The translations under genes were made by a program, and so were the position numbers. Shown here one piece after another: positions 1 through 7,323 of a stretch of 28,447 bases of DNA. This DNA comes from JAUUSJ01 sp051880475 (GTDB taxonomy: Bacteria; Bacillota; Clostridia; Lachnospirales; Lachnospiraceae). Within the stretch, counting starts at the first letter, position 1; every line of letters begins with the position of its first letter. The stretch covers positions 1 through 28,447 of the forward strand of contig JBJEOA010000058.1 in assembly GCA_051880475.1 (NCBI GenBank), read 5' to 3'. The notes beneath the pieces were generated by a model. The model was not told the DNA's origin. It saw only the letters and a program-made list of their open reading frames with translations, and searched no databases.

Positions 1-42
1 AAACCAAAATGCAAGTTCATTTTCTGTAAAAATAATAAAAAA

Positions 43-70
43 TTGTACATAAAAAAATTATAAATAATAT
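43..70 (+). promoter_or_regulatory. Possible promoter upstream of the loaP leader
   Basis: TTGTAC (43-48) and TAATAT (65-70) are separated by 16 nt. If used, it gives a leader of about 285 nt before the loaP start. The region is very AT-rich, so chance matches are likely, and no experimental signal supports it. Confidence 0.3.
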
Positions 71-167
71 TGTAAATAATTGGTTCATATAAAAAATTTT
101 TCATTTAGATTAGAATAGATTGTTTAAAGTCTTATTTTCTTATGGAAAATAGAGGTTTTACGTTATC

Positions 168-321
168 TTACCACATAATTGTTATTACGTGGTTAAACTT
201 ATATTATCGCTATTGCTCTAGTAATTCGTCCTTAGAAAAAAGATAGAGAGCATTCCCCTATTTTTTTAGATGAAAATGAGAGTAAGGGGAGAGCTAGTTG
301 TTTCATGAAAGAGCAATAGCG
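168..321 (+). promoter_or_regulatory. Structured leader upstream of the LoaP-like gene
   Basis: Three nested or adjacent dyads are visible. TTACCAC (168-174) pairs with GTGGTTAA (189-196) with one bulge. CGCTATTGCTCT (208-219) and AGAGCAATAGCG (310-321) are a perfect 12-bp inverted repeat. Inside it, TTCCCCT (253-259) pairs with AGGGGAG (285-291). The stretch 1-361 has no convincing gene. LoaP proteins are known to bind RNA hairpins in the 5' leaders of the operons they control, so this could be an autoregulatory or target leader; that role is inferred. Confidence 0.45.
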
Positions 322-361
322 AGGTAACTGAAAAATTTGAAATATACGAGTGAGGACTAGC

Positions 362-955
362 ATGTGGTATGTATTACAAGTCGCTGCTGGCAGGGAAGAT
401 AGCATATGTGAAAAGTGCAAAAAGGCTTTTTTAGGCAAAGAGGCAAGCCAGATTTTTGTGCCAAAGTATGTATGGTTAAAAAAAGTCAAAGGCGTACGTC
501 AAAAAGAAGTAAACCCTCTTTTTTCGGGCTATCTTTTTGTGGAGTCTAAAATGCCAGAAACTCTAGAAAAACGATTACAGATTTTACAAGGTGTAAAGCC
601 AGTCTGTATTGGAGGCGGATTTTATCCAATCAGAGAAGAAGAGGAAGATTTTTTGCGCCAATTTTGGGGCGAAGAAAGAATCGTGCATTTTTCTACAGGA
701 TATATCGTCGACAGAGAGCTAAACGTTATCGACGGGGCACTCAAAAACTTTCCCAAAAAAGTAAGACGAATTGACCGACATAATCGGTTGGCCGAGATAG
801 AACTCTCACTTTTTGGACAGCAGAGGAGAGTCTTAGTTGGACTTGAGGTGAAAGCTAAGTTAACAAAAGAAGAGTTTGAAAAAGGCAAGAAGGTCGTTGA
901 TATGTGTTGCAATACAGGAAGTTGCAATACAGGAATTAAGAAAAATGAAATATAA
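362..955 (+). CDS. loaP: LoaP-like transcription antiterminator (NusG paralog)
   Basis: Protein of 197 residues with the NusG layout. An NGN domain occupies about residues 1-100, opening with MWYVLQVAAGRE and containing NPLFSGYLFVE. A KOW-like domain spans about 122-160 (VIDGALKNFPKKVRRIDRHNR). The length and the MWYV start fit the specialised paralog LoaP, which promotes processive antitermination in long biosynthetic operons, rather than housekeeping NusG. I chose ATG at 362 because GAGGA lies 5 nt upstream; a GTG at 350 is in frame but has no good ribosome site and would add residues before the conserved start. No long polysaccharide or polyketide operon follows: a toxin-antitoxin module with its own promoter begins 110 nt downstream. 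The last codons contain an exact 15-bp tandem duplication. Family call is firm; the LoaP subgroup is likely but not proven. Confidence 0.82.
   Translation: MWYVLQVAAGREDSICEKCKKAFLGKEASQIFVPKYVWLKKVKGVRQKEVNPLFSGYLFVESKMPETLEKRLQILQGVKPVCIGGGFYPIREEEEDFLRQFWGEERIVHFSTGYIVDRELNVIDGALKNFPKKVRRIDRHNRLAEIELSLFGQQRRVLVGLEVKAKLTKEEFEKGKKVVDMCCNTGSCNTGIKKNEI
906..935 (+). repeat. Exact 15-bp tandem duplication at the 3' end of loaP
   Basis: GTTGCAATACAGGAA occurs at 906-920 and again immediately at 921-935. The duplication is in frame and creates C-N-T-G-S-C-N-T-G near the C-terminus, beyond the KOW domain. Confidence 0.9.
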
Positions 956-973
956 TGTCAAAATGAGTCGATA

Positions 974-1005
974 ATCATTCAAAAATCATTAAATATCATT
1001 CAAAA
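974..1005 (+). promoter_or_regulatory. Phased ATCATT direct repeats, candidate toxin-antitoxin operator
   Basis: ATCATT occurs at 974-979, 985-990 and 995-1000, with steps of 11 and 10 bp, the first and third extended to ATCATTCAAAA. The set ends 4 nt before the -35 box of the toxin-antitoxin promoter. Helical phasing is consistent with cooperative binding by the RelB/DinJ-type antitoxin, whose N-terminal ribbon-helix-helix normally represses its own operon. The assignment is inferred. Confidence 0.45.
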
Positions 1006-1009
1006 CAAC

Positions 1010-1038
1010 TTGATTTTTATTTCTGTCTAGTGTAAAAT
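1010..1038 (+). promoter_or_regulatory. Promoter of the relB-yoeB operon
   Basis: TTGATT (1010-1015) and TAAAAT (1033-1038) are 17 nt apart. The predicted start near 1045 leaves a leader of about 20 nt carrying the AGGAGGGGGG ribosome site before ATG 1065. Confidence 0.65.
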
Positions 1039-1064
1039 AAAAATTAAGAAAGGAGGGGGGATAT

Positions 1065-1337
1065 ATGACAACAGTAACACTTCGTTTTGATGATGAAATG
1101 AAAAAGGAACTTGATGCAATGGTGGATGAGATGGGAATGAATTTGACGACTTTTTTTATGATTTATGCTAAACGTTCCTTGCGCGATAGAAAAATTCCTT
1201 TTGATATTACTGCACCGAGAGATCCTTTTTATTCCGAAAGTAATATAGCAAAGCTCAGAGAGTCAGAAAAACAGCTTCGTGAAGGTAAGGTCATTATAAA
1301 AACAATGGAGGAGTTGGAGGCTATGGAGAGTGAGTAG
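1065..1337 (+). CDS. RelB/DinJ-family antitoxin
   Basis: Ninety-residue protein opening with MTTVTLRFDDEMKKELDAM, the ribbon-helix-helix start typical of RelB/DinJ antitoxins, followed by a helical stretch with conserved NLTTFF and IPFDI. The C-terminus is charged (REGKVIIKTMEELEAMESE) and would form the toxin-neutralising tail. A strong AGGAGGGGGG ribosome site lies just upstream. Its stop overlaps the GTG start of the toxin by 8 nt, so the two are translationally coupled. Expected roles are to neutralise the toxin and, with it, repress the promoter at 1010-1038. The partner is YoeB-like rather than RelE-like, a pairing often seen in clostridia. Confidence 0.88.
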   Translation: MTTVTLRFDDEMKKELDAMVDEMGMNLTTFFMIYAKRSLRDRKIPFDITAPRDPFYSESNIAKLRESEKQLREGKVIIKTMEELEAMESE

Positions 1338-1593
1338 CATAATATTTTCAGAGAATGGATGGGATGATTATTTGTATTGGCAGGTACAGGATAAAAAAAC
1401 ATTAAAAAAAATTAATGCATTACTCAAAGGAATTCAGAGAGAACCATTTTCAGGAGAGGGAAAGCCAGAACCGTTAAAAAATGCAGAAGGTGATTGGAGT
1501 CGAAGAATTAATGGTAGAGATCGGCTTGTGTATCGTATTGAAAATGATATGATATTTGTGAAGCAATGTAAAGGTCATTATGATGATAAGTAA
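1330..1593 (+). CDS. yoeB: Txe/YoeB-family toxin, ribosome-dependent mRNA interferase
   Basis: Protein of 87 residues. The YoeB catalytic set is present: Glu47 in KPEPLK, Arg65 in DRLVYR, and His83-Tyr84 near the C-terminus, matching Glu46, Arg65, His83 and Tyr84 of Escherichia coli YoeB. WSRRI is also conserved. It should cleave mRNA in the ribosomal A site when not bound by its antitoxin. The start is GTG at 1330 inside the last codons of the antitoxin, with TTGGAGG about 9 nt upstream. This is the only start giving the family N-terminus (SIIFSENGWDDYLYW). Intact and probably functional. Confidence 0.9.
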   Translation: MSSIIFSENGWDDYLYWQVQDKKTLKKINALLKGIQREPFSGEGKPEPLKNAEGDWSRRINGRDRLVYRIENDMIFVKQCKGHYDDK

Positions 1594-1610
1594 AGATGAG
1601 AAATTATCTG

Positions 1611-1646
1611 AAAAAAATCCCGTTTGAAAGGAAACGGGATTTTTTC
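1611..1646. terminator. Bidirectional terminator between the toxin gene and the convergent membrane-protein gene
   Basis: ATCCCGTTT (1617-1625) pairs perfectly with AAACGGGAT (1632-1640) around a 6-nt loop. An A-run precedes it and a T-run follows, so it can end transcription from both sides. Confidence 0.88.
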
Positions 1647-2939
1647 TTATTTTACAGTTAGAAGATTAGGATAAATATGCTCTATTTTCTCGTCATCAAA
1701 TTGTGTGTCAATCCACTGTTCCAATGCATTTTCGGCTTCTTTTCCGTAGATTCTTTCGTTATATCGAATTAGGGCACAGCAAGAAACAAAGATATTCACA
1801 GTCATAAATATAATCAAAATCCATGTAATCCATACACCGATTGTTTTTGGTATTTTTTCAATCCATTTGGAGAAGAAAGGATAGAGTGCTTTAAACCATA
1901 CTACTGCGGCGATTCCCCAAAAAATACAATAAAAGAGGTTGATTCTTCCGCCGAGGTTAAATGGCATATTACTATAATCCCAAAAAACTGCTCCAAAAAG
2001 TCGCTCGGTGACAATACTGCATATGTATTCATAAGTTCCACCAAGAAAGAATCCAGTTCCAAACAGGAAACTCTCGGAAAAATTTCGGTAGCGGTAGAGT
2101 AGGGCAGTGACCGCTGCGATTCCAAGTCCCCATACAATGCTAAATGATCCCCATACGACACTGCTTCTGCTCATCCATACACCTCCGTAGAGGCGACAGT
2201 AAATGGTCTCTGTGATATCTCCCAAAAAAGATCCAATAAAGAATAATAATACAATTTTATAAAAACTGCATCCGTAGGCAAATATTTCTGGATGAACTTC
2301 TGTCTCAGGTTTTAGCTCAATAATTTGGTATGCGAGATTAATACGTCTCTCTACAAAGTGATAAATTTTTGACGCTAATTTTTTTGTGAAAGAGTCTAGC
2401 AATGCGTCAGTAGCTTCCCATCTTTTTGAATTTTTGCTACTGTGAGAGAGGACGATTAAAGTGGAGAGACCATCTAATACAATAACTGAGAGTGAGAAAA
2501 TAATTAATATTTTGGCAAAAAGATTTGGCAGGGCATTGTAAATCTGTAAGAGAAACGTATTTCCCCATCGCATAGCAATAAATCCAAGCGCACCCCATAA
2601 AAGAGAGGCAGGCAGACAGATATATCCGTCTAGATTCCATTTATAATTATGATAATTCCACCAGCGTGCGTGATAAAATTTTTCAATCAAATGCCCACAA
2701 ATATATTCTATTACTGTAGCGATAATCGCACAAAACAAGAAGAGCCAAGTGCCTTTGAGGTTATGGTTGAATATAGTCATTAAAATAGCGGCACTTCCGT
2801 AAATAATACAGAGAGGACCGTTGATGATACCGTGATTAGAAAAATGTTTTTTATAAATAGCGGTAATCGTAGTTTCAAAAACCCATCCTAAAAATGAATA
2901 AAAAATAAATAGCCATAATAGCTGAAAATAATATTCCAT
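1647..2939 (-). CDS. CmpB-type multipass membrane protein with duplicated domain
   Basis: Protein of 430 residues, almost all hydrophobic helices. It resembles the family called ABC_trans_CmpB (putative type-IV ABC transporter permease). The domain appears twice: residues ~1-150 (FLGWVFET, NGPLCIIYG, EYICGHLIEK, WWNYHNYKWNLDGYICL) and ~225-350 (FLGDITET, WGSFSIVWG, EYICSIVTER, FWDYSNMPFNLGGRINL). A charged linker of about 60 residues joins them. The function of the family is not established; no ATPase gene is adjacent, so transport is only a database label. The ribosome site AAGGAAG lies upstream of ATG 2939. The gene is monocistronic between its own promoter and the shared terminator. Confidence 0.7.
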   Translation of the reverse strand: MEYYFQLLWLFIFYSFLGWVFETTITAIYKKHFSNHGIINGPLCIIYGSAAILMTIFNHNLKGTWLFLFCAIIATVIEYICGHLIEKFYHARWWNYHNYKWNLDGYICLPASLLWGALGFIAMRWGNTFLLQIYNALPNLFAKILIIFSLSVIVLDGLSTLIVLSHSSKNSKRWEATDALLDSFTKKLASKIYHFVERRINLAYQIIELKPETEVHPEIFAYGCSFYKIVLLFFIGSFLGDITETIYCRLYGGVWMSRSSVVWGSFSIVWGLGIAAVTALLYRYRNFSESFLFGTGFFLGGTYEYICSIVTERLFGAVFWDYSNMPFNLGGRINLFYCIFWGIAAVVWFKALYPFFSKWIEKIPKTIGVWITWILIIFMTVNIFVSCCALIRYNERIYGKEAENALEQWIDTQFDDEKIEHIYPNLLTVK

Positions 2940-2979
2940 AAATAGTTCTTCCTTTCTTTTAATAGTATCTAATTAATAG

Positions 2980-3008
2980 ATTATACTTGAAAAATTGGAG
3001 AAAGGCAA
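2980..3008 (-). promoter_or_regulatory. Promoter of the CmpB-type membrane protein gene
   Basis: On the minus strand TTGCCT (3008-3003) and TATAAT (2985-2980) are 17 nt apart, about 40 nt upstream of the start codon. Confidence 0.6.
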
Positions 3009-3079
3009 TAATTGGTCAAGGGAAAGCAGTGTAAAACGATGATATTTATGTTATAGTATGAAAAAACAATTATAAATAC

Positions 3080-3108
3080 TTGAAAAACAATAAAAAATAT
3101 GGTAAAAT
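3080..3108 (+). promoter_or_regulatory. Promoter of the degenerate recombinase gene
   Basis: TTGAAA (3080-3085) and TAAAAT (3103-3108) are 17 nt apart. The leader to ATG 3250 is about 135 nt and contains a small perfect hairpin, GGAAAAA (3199-3205) with TTTTTCC (3210-3216). Nothing else is recognisable in the 310-nt divergent gap 2940-3249. Confidence 0.5.
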
Positions 3109-3249
3109 TTTAATAAAAAATACCAAAATAAATTAATATTAGTTTACAAAATTGCAAAAGTTACTAAACAACAAAGCAATTCGTAGACATCTGCTGGAGG
3201 AAAAATACCTTTTTCCCCAATATCATAAGAATGAAAAGGAGAAATAGAT

Positions 3250-4161
3250 ATGAGAGAGGCAAGTATATATGCCAGCAAAATAACAAAAGAAGAGATTTGG
3301 CCAGAATTTTCTAAACGGTTTAGAAATGCCGCTTCTCATAACGTTTATTTTTGTGATATCAACGAGGCAATGGATTATTTGGAAAAAGATTTCATTGACT
3401 TTAGACAAAAAGATACGGATAAATATTATGATTATTTAATTAAAAAGACGAAATCACAGTTATTAAAGGCAACGACAGTGAAGAAGAAATTAAATGAACT
3501 TCATAAGTTTTCAGAGTTTATTGTAGAGTATAGAGATGTTTTTGGCGTATCAAAAGAGTTTGAAGATTTTTTTAAGAGATATGCAGTTCAATATGTGGCG
3601 GATTATGAGACGACAGAGCTTATGCCAATTCAAAAGGTAGATGCAATATTACAGTCAGCGAGAGAGGATTTAATGGATTATTTTATTTTAAGTCTCGCTT
3701 TTCGAATGACGCTAAAATCGACACAGATTATCGAGCTTAAAAAAGAAGATTTTATTGCCGACCCAAATGGAGTATATCTTATTATGCCAAATAAAAAGGA
3801 TATTAAATATGTCCCAGAGGATATTGTTGTTATTTTAGAGCAGTATTTAGGCCAGAGAGAAGATAAAGAATATCTGTTTTATAATAAATGGGGAAGAAAG
3901 TTAAATAAACAATACTTGCATCGGATGCTCAGGAAACATACGAAGCAGGCAGGAGTGCCAGATTGCAGTATGCAAGATCTGCGAAATACAGGGGCAGGAG
4001 TGATGTTTGCCTACGGAGTAGAGCCACAGCATGTGGCAAAACAGATGGGAATTACCTCGATTCATATTAAAAGATATGATAATGTTTTGTACAAATATAA
4101 TTTAATGAAAGAAGCAAATGATGTTGTACAACTTAAAGTCTTGCCTCCGCTTGGTTTTTAG
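3250..4161 (+). CDS. Tyrosine-recombinase-fold protein with degenerate active site
   Basis: Protein of 303 residues. The C-terminal part (about 120-280) follows the phage-integrase catalytic fold, but the catalytic set is eroded. The first Arg of the G-x-R-x-S-E motif is Lys156 (TLKSTQ). The HxxR motif is QDLR (Gln242, Arg245). The LGH motif is MGI (266-268). Tyr276 and a possible beta-strand Lys (181-186) remain. The N-terminal 110 residues are helical and charged, like a SAM-like DNA-binding domain. The reading frame is intact, with AAGGAG 8 nt before ATG 3250, so it looks maintained rather than decaying. Likely a DNA-binding protein that no longer recombines; no partner is evident. It lies just upstream of leuB, separated by a long hairpin. 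Compare the intact recombinase at 20026. Confidence 0.7.
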   Translation: MREASIYASKITKEEIWPEFSKRFRNAASHNVYFCDINEAMDYLEKDFIDFRQKDTDKYYDYLIKKTKSQLLKATTVKKKLNELHKFSEFIVEYRDVFGVSKEFEDFFKRYAVQYVADYETTELMPIQKVDAILQSAREDLMDYFILSLAFRMTLKSTQIIELKKEDFIADPNGVYLIMPNKKDIKYVPEDIVVILEQYLGQREDKEYLFYNKWGRKLNKQYLHRMLRKHTKQAGVPDCSMQDLRNTGAGVMFAYGVEPQHVAKQMGITSIHIKRYDNVLYKYNLMKEANDVVQLKVLPPLGF

Positions 4162-4175
4162 AAATTAAAAAATAT

Positions 4176-4221
4176 TTAGAAAACGAATATGCTTGATTTG
4201 GTGAGCGTATTCATTTTCTAA
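4176..4221 (+). terminator. Long hairpin after the degenerate recombinase gene; weak terminator or binding site
   Basis: The 18-nt arms 4176-4193 and 4204-4221 are inverted repeats with only two differences, both tolerated as G-U pairs in RNA, around a 10-nt loop. The distal arm is followed by A residues rather than a clean T-run, so termination on the plus strand is uncertain. It could instead be a recombinase or regulator binding site. Confidence 0.45.
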
Positions 4222-4334
4222 AAAATGTTATAGTATGATTAAACTATATAAAATAAAAACAAAAATTTTGCTCCGCAAAACAATAATCAAAAAAATCAAG
4301 TCAAATTTACAAAGAAGTTTTCTAAAAATACAGG

Positions 4335-4363
4335 TAGACGAATTCAAAATTTAATATTATAAT
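4335..4363 (+). promoter_or_regulatory. Promoter of leuB-ilvD-ilvB
   Basis: TAGACG (4335-4340) and TATAAT (4358-4363) are 17 nt apart, giving a leader of about 95 nt. The leader holds two small hairpins (CAAGA/TCTTG near 4386-4400 and TTTAGGC/GTCTAAA near 4430-4456). No T-box signature or leucine-rich leader peptide is present. Apart from this and the hairpin at 4176-4221, the gap 4162-4463 shows only TTTTGC/GCAAAA (4266-4280). Confidence 0.5.
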
Positions 4364-4463
4364 ATATGCAATGTCGTTTATTGACCAAGAAAATATCTTG
4401 TGTCTTAATTAAAAAAAGTTTAGGCATAACGTCTAAAAATAATAATCAGGAAGGAAGATAAAC

Positions 4464-5546
4464 ATGGAATTTAATATTGCAGTAATTAAGGGTGACGGTA
4501 TCGGTCCTGAAATCGTCACAGAGGCAATGAAGGTTCTCGATAAAATAGCGAAAGTTTATGGACATACTTTTCATTATGAACAACTCTTACTCGGAGGAGC
4601 TTCTATTGATGCATATGGAAAACCACTTACAGATGAAACATTAGAAGCGGCAAGAAAAAGCGATTCTATTTTAATGGGCTCTATCGGTGGAGATACAAAT
4701 ACATCTCCTTGGTATAAATTACCAGCGAATTTAAGACCAGAGGCAGGACTTTTAGCAATCCGAAAAGGACTTGGACTTTTTGCAAATATCCGTCCAGCTA
4801 TTCTTTATAAAGAATTAAAAGCAGCTTGTCCTCTTCGTGATGAGATTATCGGAGATGGATTTGACTTTGTCGTAATGAGAGAGTTGACAGGTGGTCTTTA
4901 TTTTGGTGAGAGAAAGACAGTGGAAGAAAATGGCATGAGAAAAGCATATGATTCTTTGACATATACAGAAGAGGAGATAAGAAGAATTGCCATCCGTGGT
5001 TTTGATATTGCCAGAAAGAGAAATCATAAAGTAACTAGTGTAGATAAGGCTAATGTGCTTGATTCTTCTAGACTCTGGAGAGCAGTAGTAAATGAAGTAG
5101 CAAAAGATTATCCTGATGTTACATATGAGCATATGTTAGTTGATAACTGTGCAATGCAGCTTGTAAAAGATCCAACTCAATTTGATGTTATTTTAACAGA
5201 AAATATGTTTGGAGATATTTTATCTGATGAGGCAAGTATGGTGACAGGATCTATCGGTATGTTATCTTCTGCGAGCTTAAATGAGGGAAAAACTGGTCTT
5301 TATGAGCCAAGTCACGGTTCTGCTCCAGACATCGCAGGTCAAAATAAGGCTAACCCAATTGCAACTATTTTATCTGCTGCCATGATGCTTCGCTATTCTT
5401 TTGATTTAGAAAAAGAAGCAGATGCGATTGAAGCCGCTGTTAAGAAAGTATTAGAAGACGGATATCGTACATTAGATATTATGTCTGAGGGTAATACTTT
5501 AGTTGGAACAAAAGAAATGGGAGATTTAATCGCAGATAGAATCTAA
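4464..5546 (+). CDS. leuB: 3-Isopropylmalate dehydrogenase
   Basis: Protein of 360 residues, the usual LeuB length. It catalyses NAD-dependent oxidative decarboxylation of 3-isopropylmalate in leucine synthesis. Diagnostic motifs are IAVIKGDGIGPEIV at the N-terminus, the substrate-binding stretch with RPEAGLL and ANIRPA, RELTGGLYFGE, the metal-binding TENMFGDILSDEAS, and the NAD site LYEPSHGSAPDIAG. GGAAGG lies upstream of ATG 4464. It heads a tight run leuB-ilvD-ilvB, so leucine and isoleucine/valine steps are co-transcribed. leuA, leuCD and ilvC are not in the window. Confidence 0.97.
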   Translation: MEFNIAVIKGDGIGPEIVTEAMKVLDKIAKVYGHTFHYEQLLLGGASIDAYGKPLTDETLEAARKSDSILMGSIGGDTNTSPWYKLPANLRPEAGLLAIRKGLGLFANIRPAILYKELKAACPLRDEIIGDGFDFVVMRELTGGLYFGERKTVEENGMRKAYDSLTYTEEEIRRIAIRGFDIARKRNHKVTSVDKANVLDSSRLWRAVVNEVAKDYPDVTYEHMLVDNCAMQLVKDPTQFDVILTENMFGDILSDEASMVTGSIGMLSSASLNEGKTGLYEPSHGSAPDIAGQNKANPIATILSAAMMLRYSFDLEKEADAIEAAVKKVLEDGYRTLDIMSEGNTLVGTKEMGDLIADRI

Positions 5547-5643
5547 TCTTTATAAAATTATTTATAAAATCACACTAAAAATCATAATTAAATGAATTCA
5601 CCTACAAAAATAGGTATAAATAAAATAAATGGAGGTAATAAAA

Positions 5644-7305
5644 ATGAAAAGTGATTCTGTAAAAACAGGACTTTCTCAAGCTCCACATCGCTCATTATTT
5701 CATGCACTTGGAATTACAGCAGAGGAGCAAAAGAAACCATTAGTAGGTATTGTAAGTTCCTATAATGAAATTGTACCAGGTCATATGAATCTTGATAAAA
5801 TCGTAGAGGCAGTAAAATTAGGAGTTGCCATGGCAGGTGGTACTCCAATCGTTTTCCCAGCTATCGCAGTATGTGATGGTATTGCTATGGGACATATTGG
5901 TATGAAATATTCTCTTGTAACAAGAGACTTAATCGCAGACTCTACAGAATGTATGGCAATGGCTCACGCATTTGACGCTCTTGTTATGGTGCCAAACTGT
6001 GATAAAAATGTTCCAGGTCTTTTGATGGCAGCTGCTAGAGTTAACGTGCCAACTGTATTTGTAAGCGGTGGTCCTATGATGGCAGGACATGTACACGGCA
6101 AAAAGACAAGTCTTTCTAGTATGTTTGAAGCAGTAGGTTCCTACACAGCTGGAAAAATTACTTCCGAAGACTTAGAAGAATTTGAAAATAAAACATGTCC
6201 AACATGTGGTTCTTGTTCTGGTATGTACACAGCAAACTCCATGAACTGTTTAACAGAAGTTCTTGGTATGGGACTAAAAGGAAATGGAACAATCCCAGCC
6301 GTTTATTCTGATAGAATCTTACTTGCAAAACACGCAGGTATGAAAGTAATGGAATTATACGAGAAAAATATTCGTCCAAGAGATATCATGACAGAGAAAG
6401 CATTTATGAACGCTCTCACTGTAGATATGGCACTTGGCTGTAGCACAAACTCTATGCTTCATTTACCAGCAATCGCTCACGAGGCAGGAGTAGAATTAAA
6501 TGTAGACATCGCAAACGAAATCAGTGCAAAAACACCAAATCTTTGCCACTTAGCACCAGCAGGTCCAACTTATATGGAAGATTTAAATGAAGCTGGCGGT
6601 GTATACGCAGTTATGAATGAATTAAATAAAAAAGGATTACTATATACCGATATTATTACAGCTACTGGTAAAACAGTCGGAGAAAATATCGAAGGATGCA
6701 TCAACAAAAATCCAAATGTCATCCGTCCAATTGAAAGTCCATACAGCGAGACAGGTGGAATTGCCGTGTTAAAAGGTAATTTAGCTCCAGACTCTGGTGT
6801 TGTAAAACGTTCTGCTGTAGCACCTGAGATGTTAAAACATGAGGGACCAGCTAGAGTATTTGACTGTGAGGAAGATGCTATCGCAGCAATCAAAGGTGGA
6901 AAAATTAATCCTGGAGATGTTATTATCATCCGTTACGAAGGACCAAAAGGCGGCCCTGGTATGAGAGAAATGCTAAATCCAACTTCCGCTATTATGGGTA
7001 TGGGACTTGGATCAAGTGTTGCACTTATCACAGACGGAAGATTTTCCGGTGCATCTAGAGGTGCGGTAATTGGACATGTATCTCCAGAGGCAGCTGTTGG
7101 CGGACCAATTGCTTTAGTAGAAGAGGGAGATATCATTAAGATTGATATCAATGCAAACACACTCAATATGGATGTATCCGAAGAAGAGTTAGCAAAGAGA
7201 AGAGAAGCTTGGCAGCCTAGAGAGCCAAAAGTTACAACAGGATATCTTGCAAGATATGCCTCTCTTGTAACATCTGGTAATAGAGGAGCCATCTTAGAAA
7301 AATAA
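5644..7305 (+). CDS. ilvD: Dihydroxy-acid dehydratase
   Basis: Protein of 553 residues from ATG 5644, which has GGAGG 8 nt upstream. An in-frame ATG at 5629 overlaps that ribosome site and is unlikely to be used. It dehydrates 2,3-dihydroxy-isovalerate and the methylvalerate analogue, the third step of valine and isoleucine synthesis. The iron-sulfur and active-site motifs are visible: PNCDKN with Cys119, CPTCGSCSGMYTANSMNC around residues 185-202, and GRFSGASRG near the C-terminus. The gap to leuB is 97 nt and holds only a 5-bp hairpin (5600-5615). Confidence 0.97.
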   Translation: MKSDSVKTGLSQAPHRSLFHALGITAEEQKKPLVGIVSSYNEIVPGHMNLDKIVEAVKLGVAMAGGTPIVFPAIAVCDGIAMGHIGMKYSLVTRDLIADSTECMAMAHAFDALVMVPNCDKNVPGLLMAAARVNVPTVFVSGGPMMAGHVHGKKTSLSSMFEAVGSYTAGKITSEDLEEFENKTCPTCGSCSGMYTANSMNCLTEVLGMGLKGNGTIPAVYSDRILLAKHAGMKVMELYEKNIRPRDIMTEKAFMNALTVDMALGCSTNSMLHLPAIAHEAGVELNVDIANEISAKTPNLCHLAPAGPTYMEDLNEAGGVYAVMNELNKKGLLYTDIITATGKTVGENIEGCINKNPNVIRPIESPYSETGGIAVLKGNLAPDSGVVKRSAVAPEMLKHEGPARVFDCEEDAIAAIKGGKINPGDVIIIRYEGPKGGPGMREMLNPTSAIMGMGLGSSVALITDGRFSGASRGAVIGHVSPEAAVGGPIALVEEGDIIKIDINANTLNMDVSEEELAKRREAWQPREPKVTTGYLARYASLVTSGNRGAILEK

Positions 7306-7323
7306 TAGAAAGAGGCCAAAAAG

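Noticed and set aside
4371..4412. A 13-codon frame (MSFIDQENILCLN) at the predicted start of the leuB transcript
   Set aside because: Only two Leu and two Ile codons, no ribosome site, and no terminator/antiterminator pair after it; not a credible attenuator.
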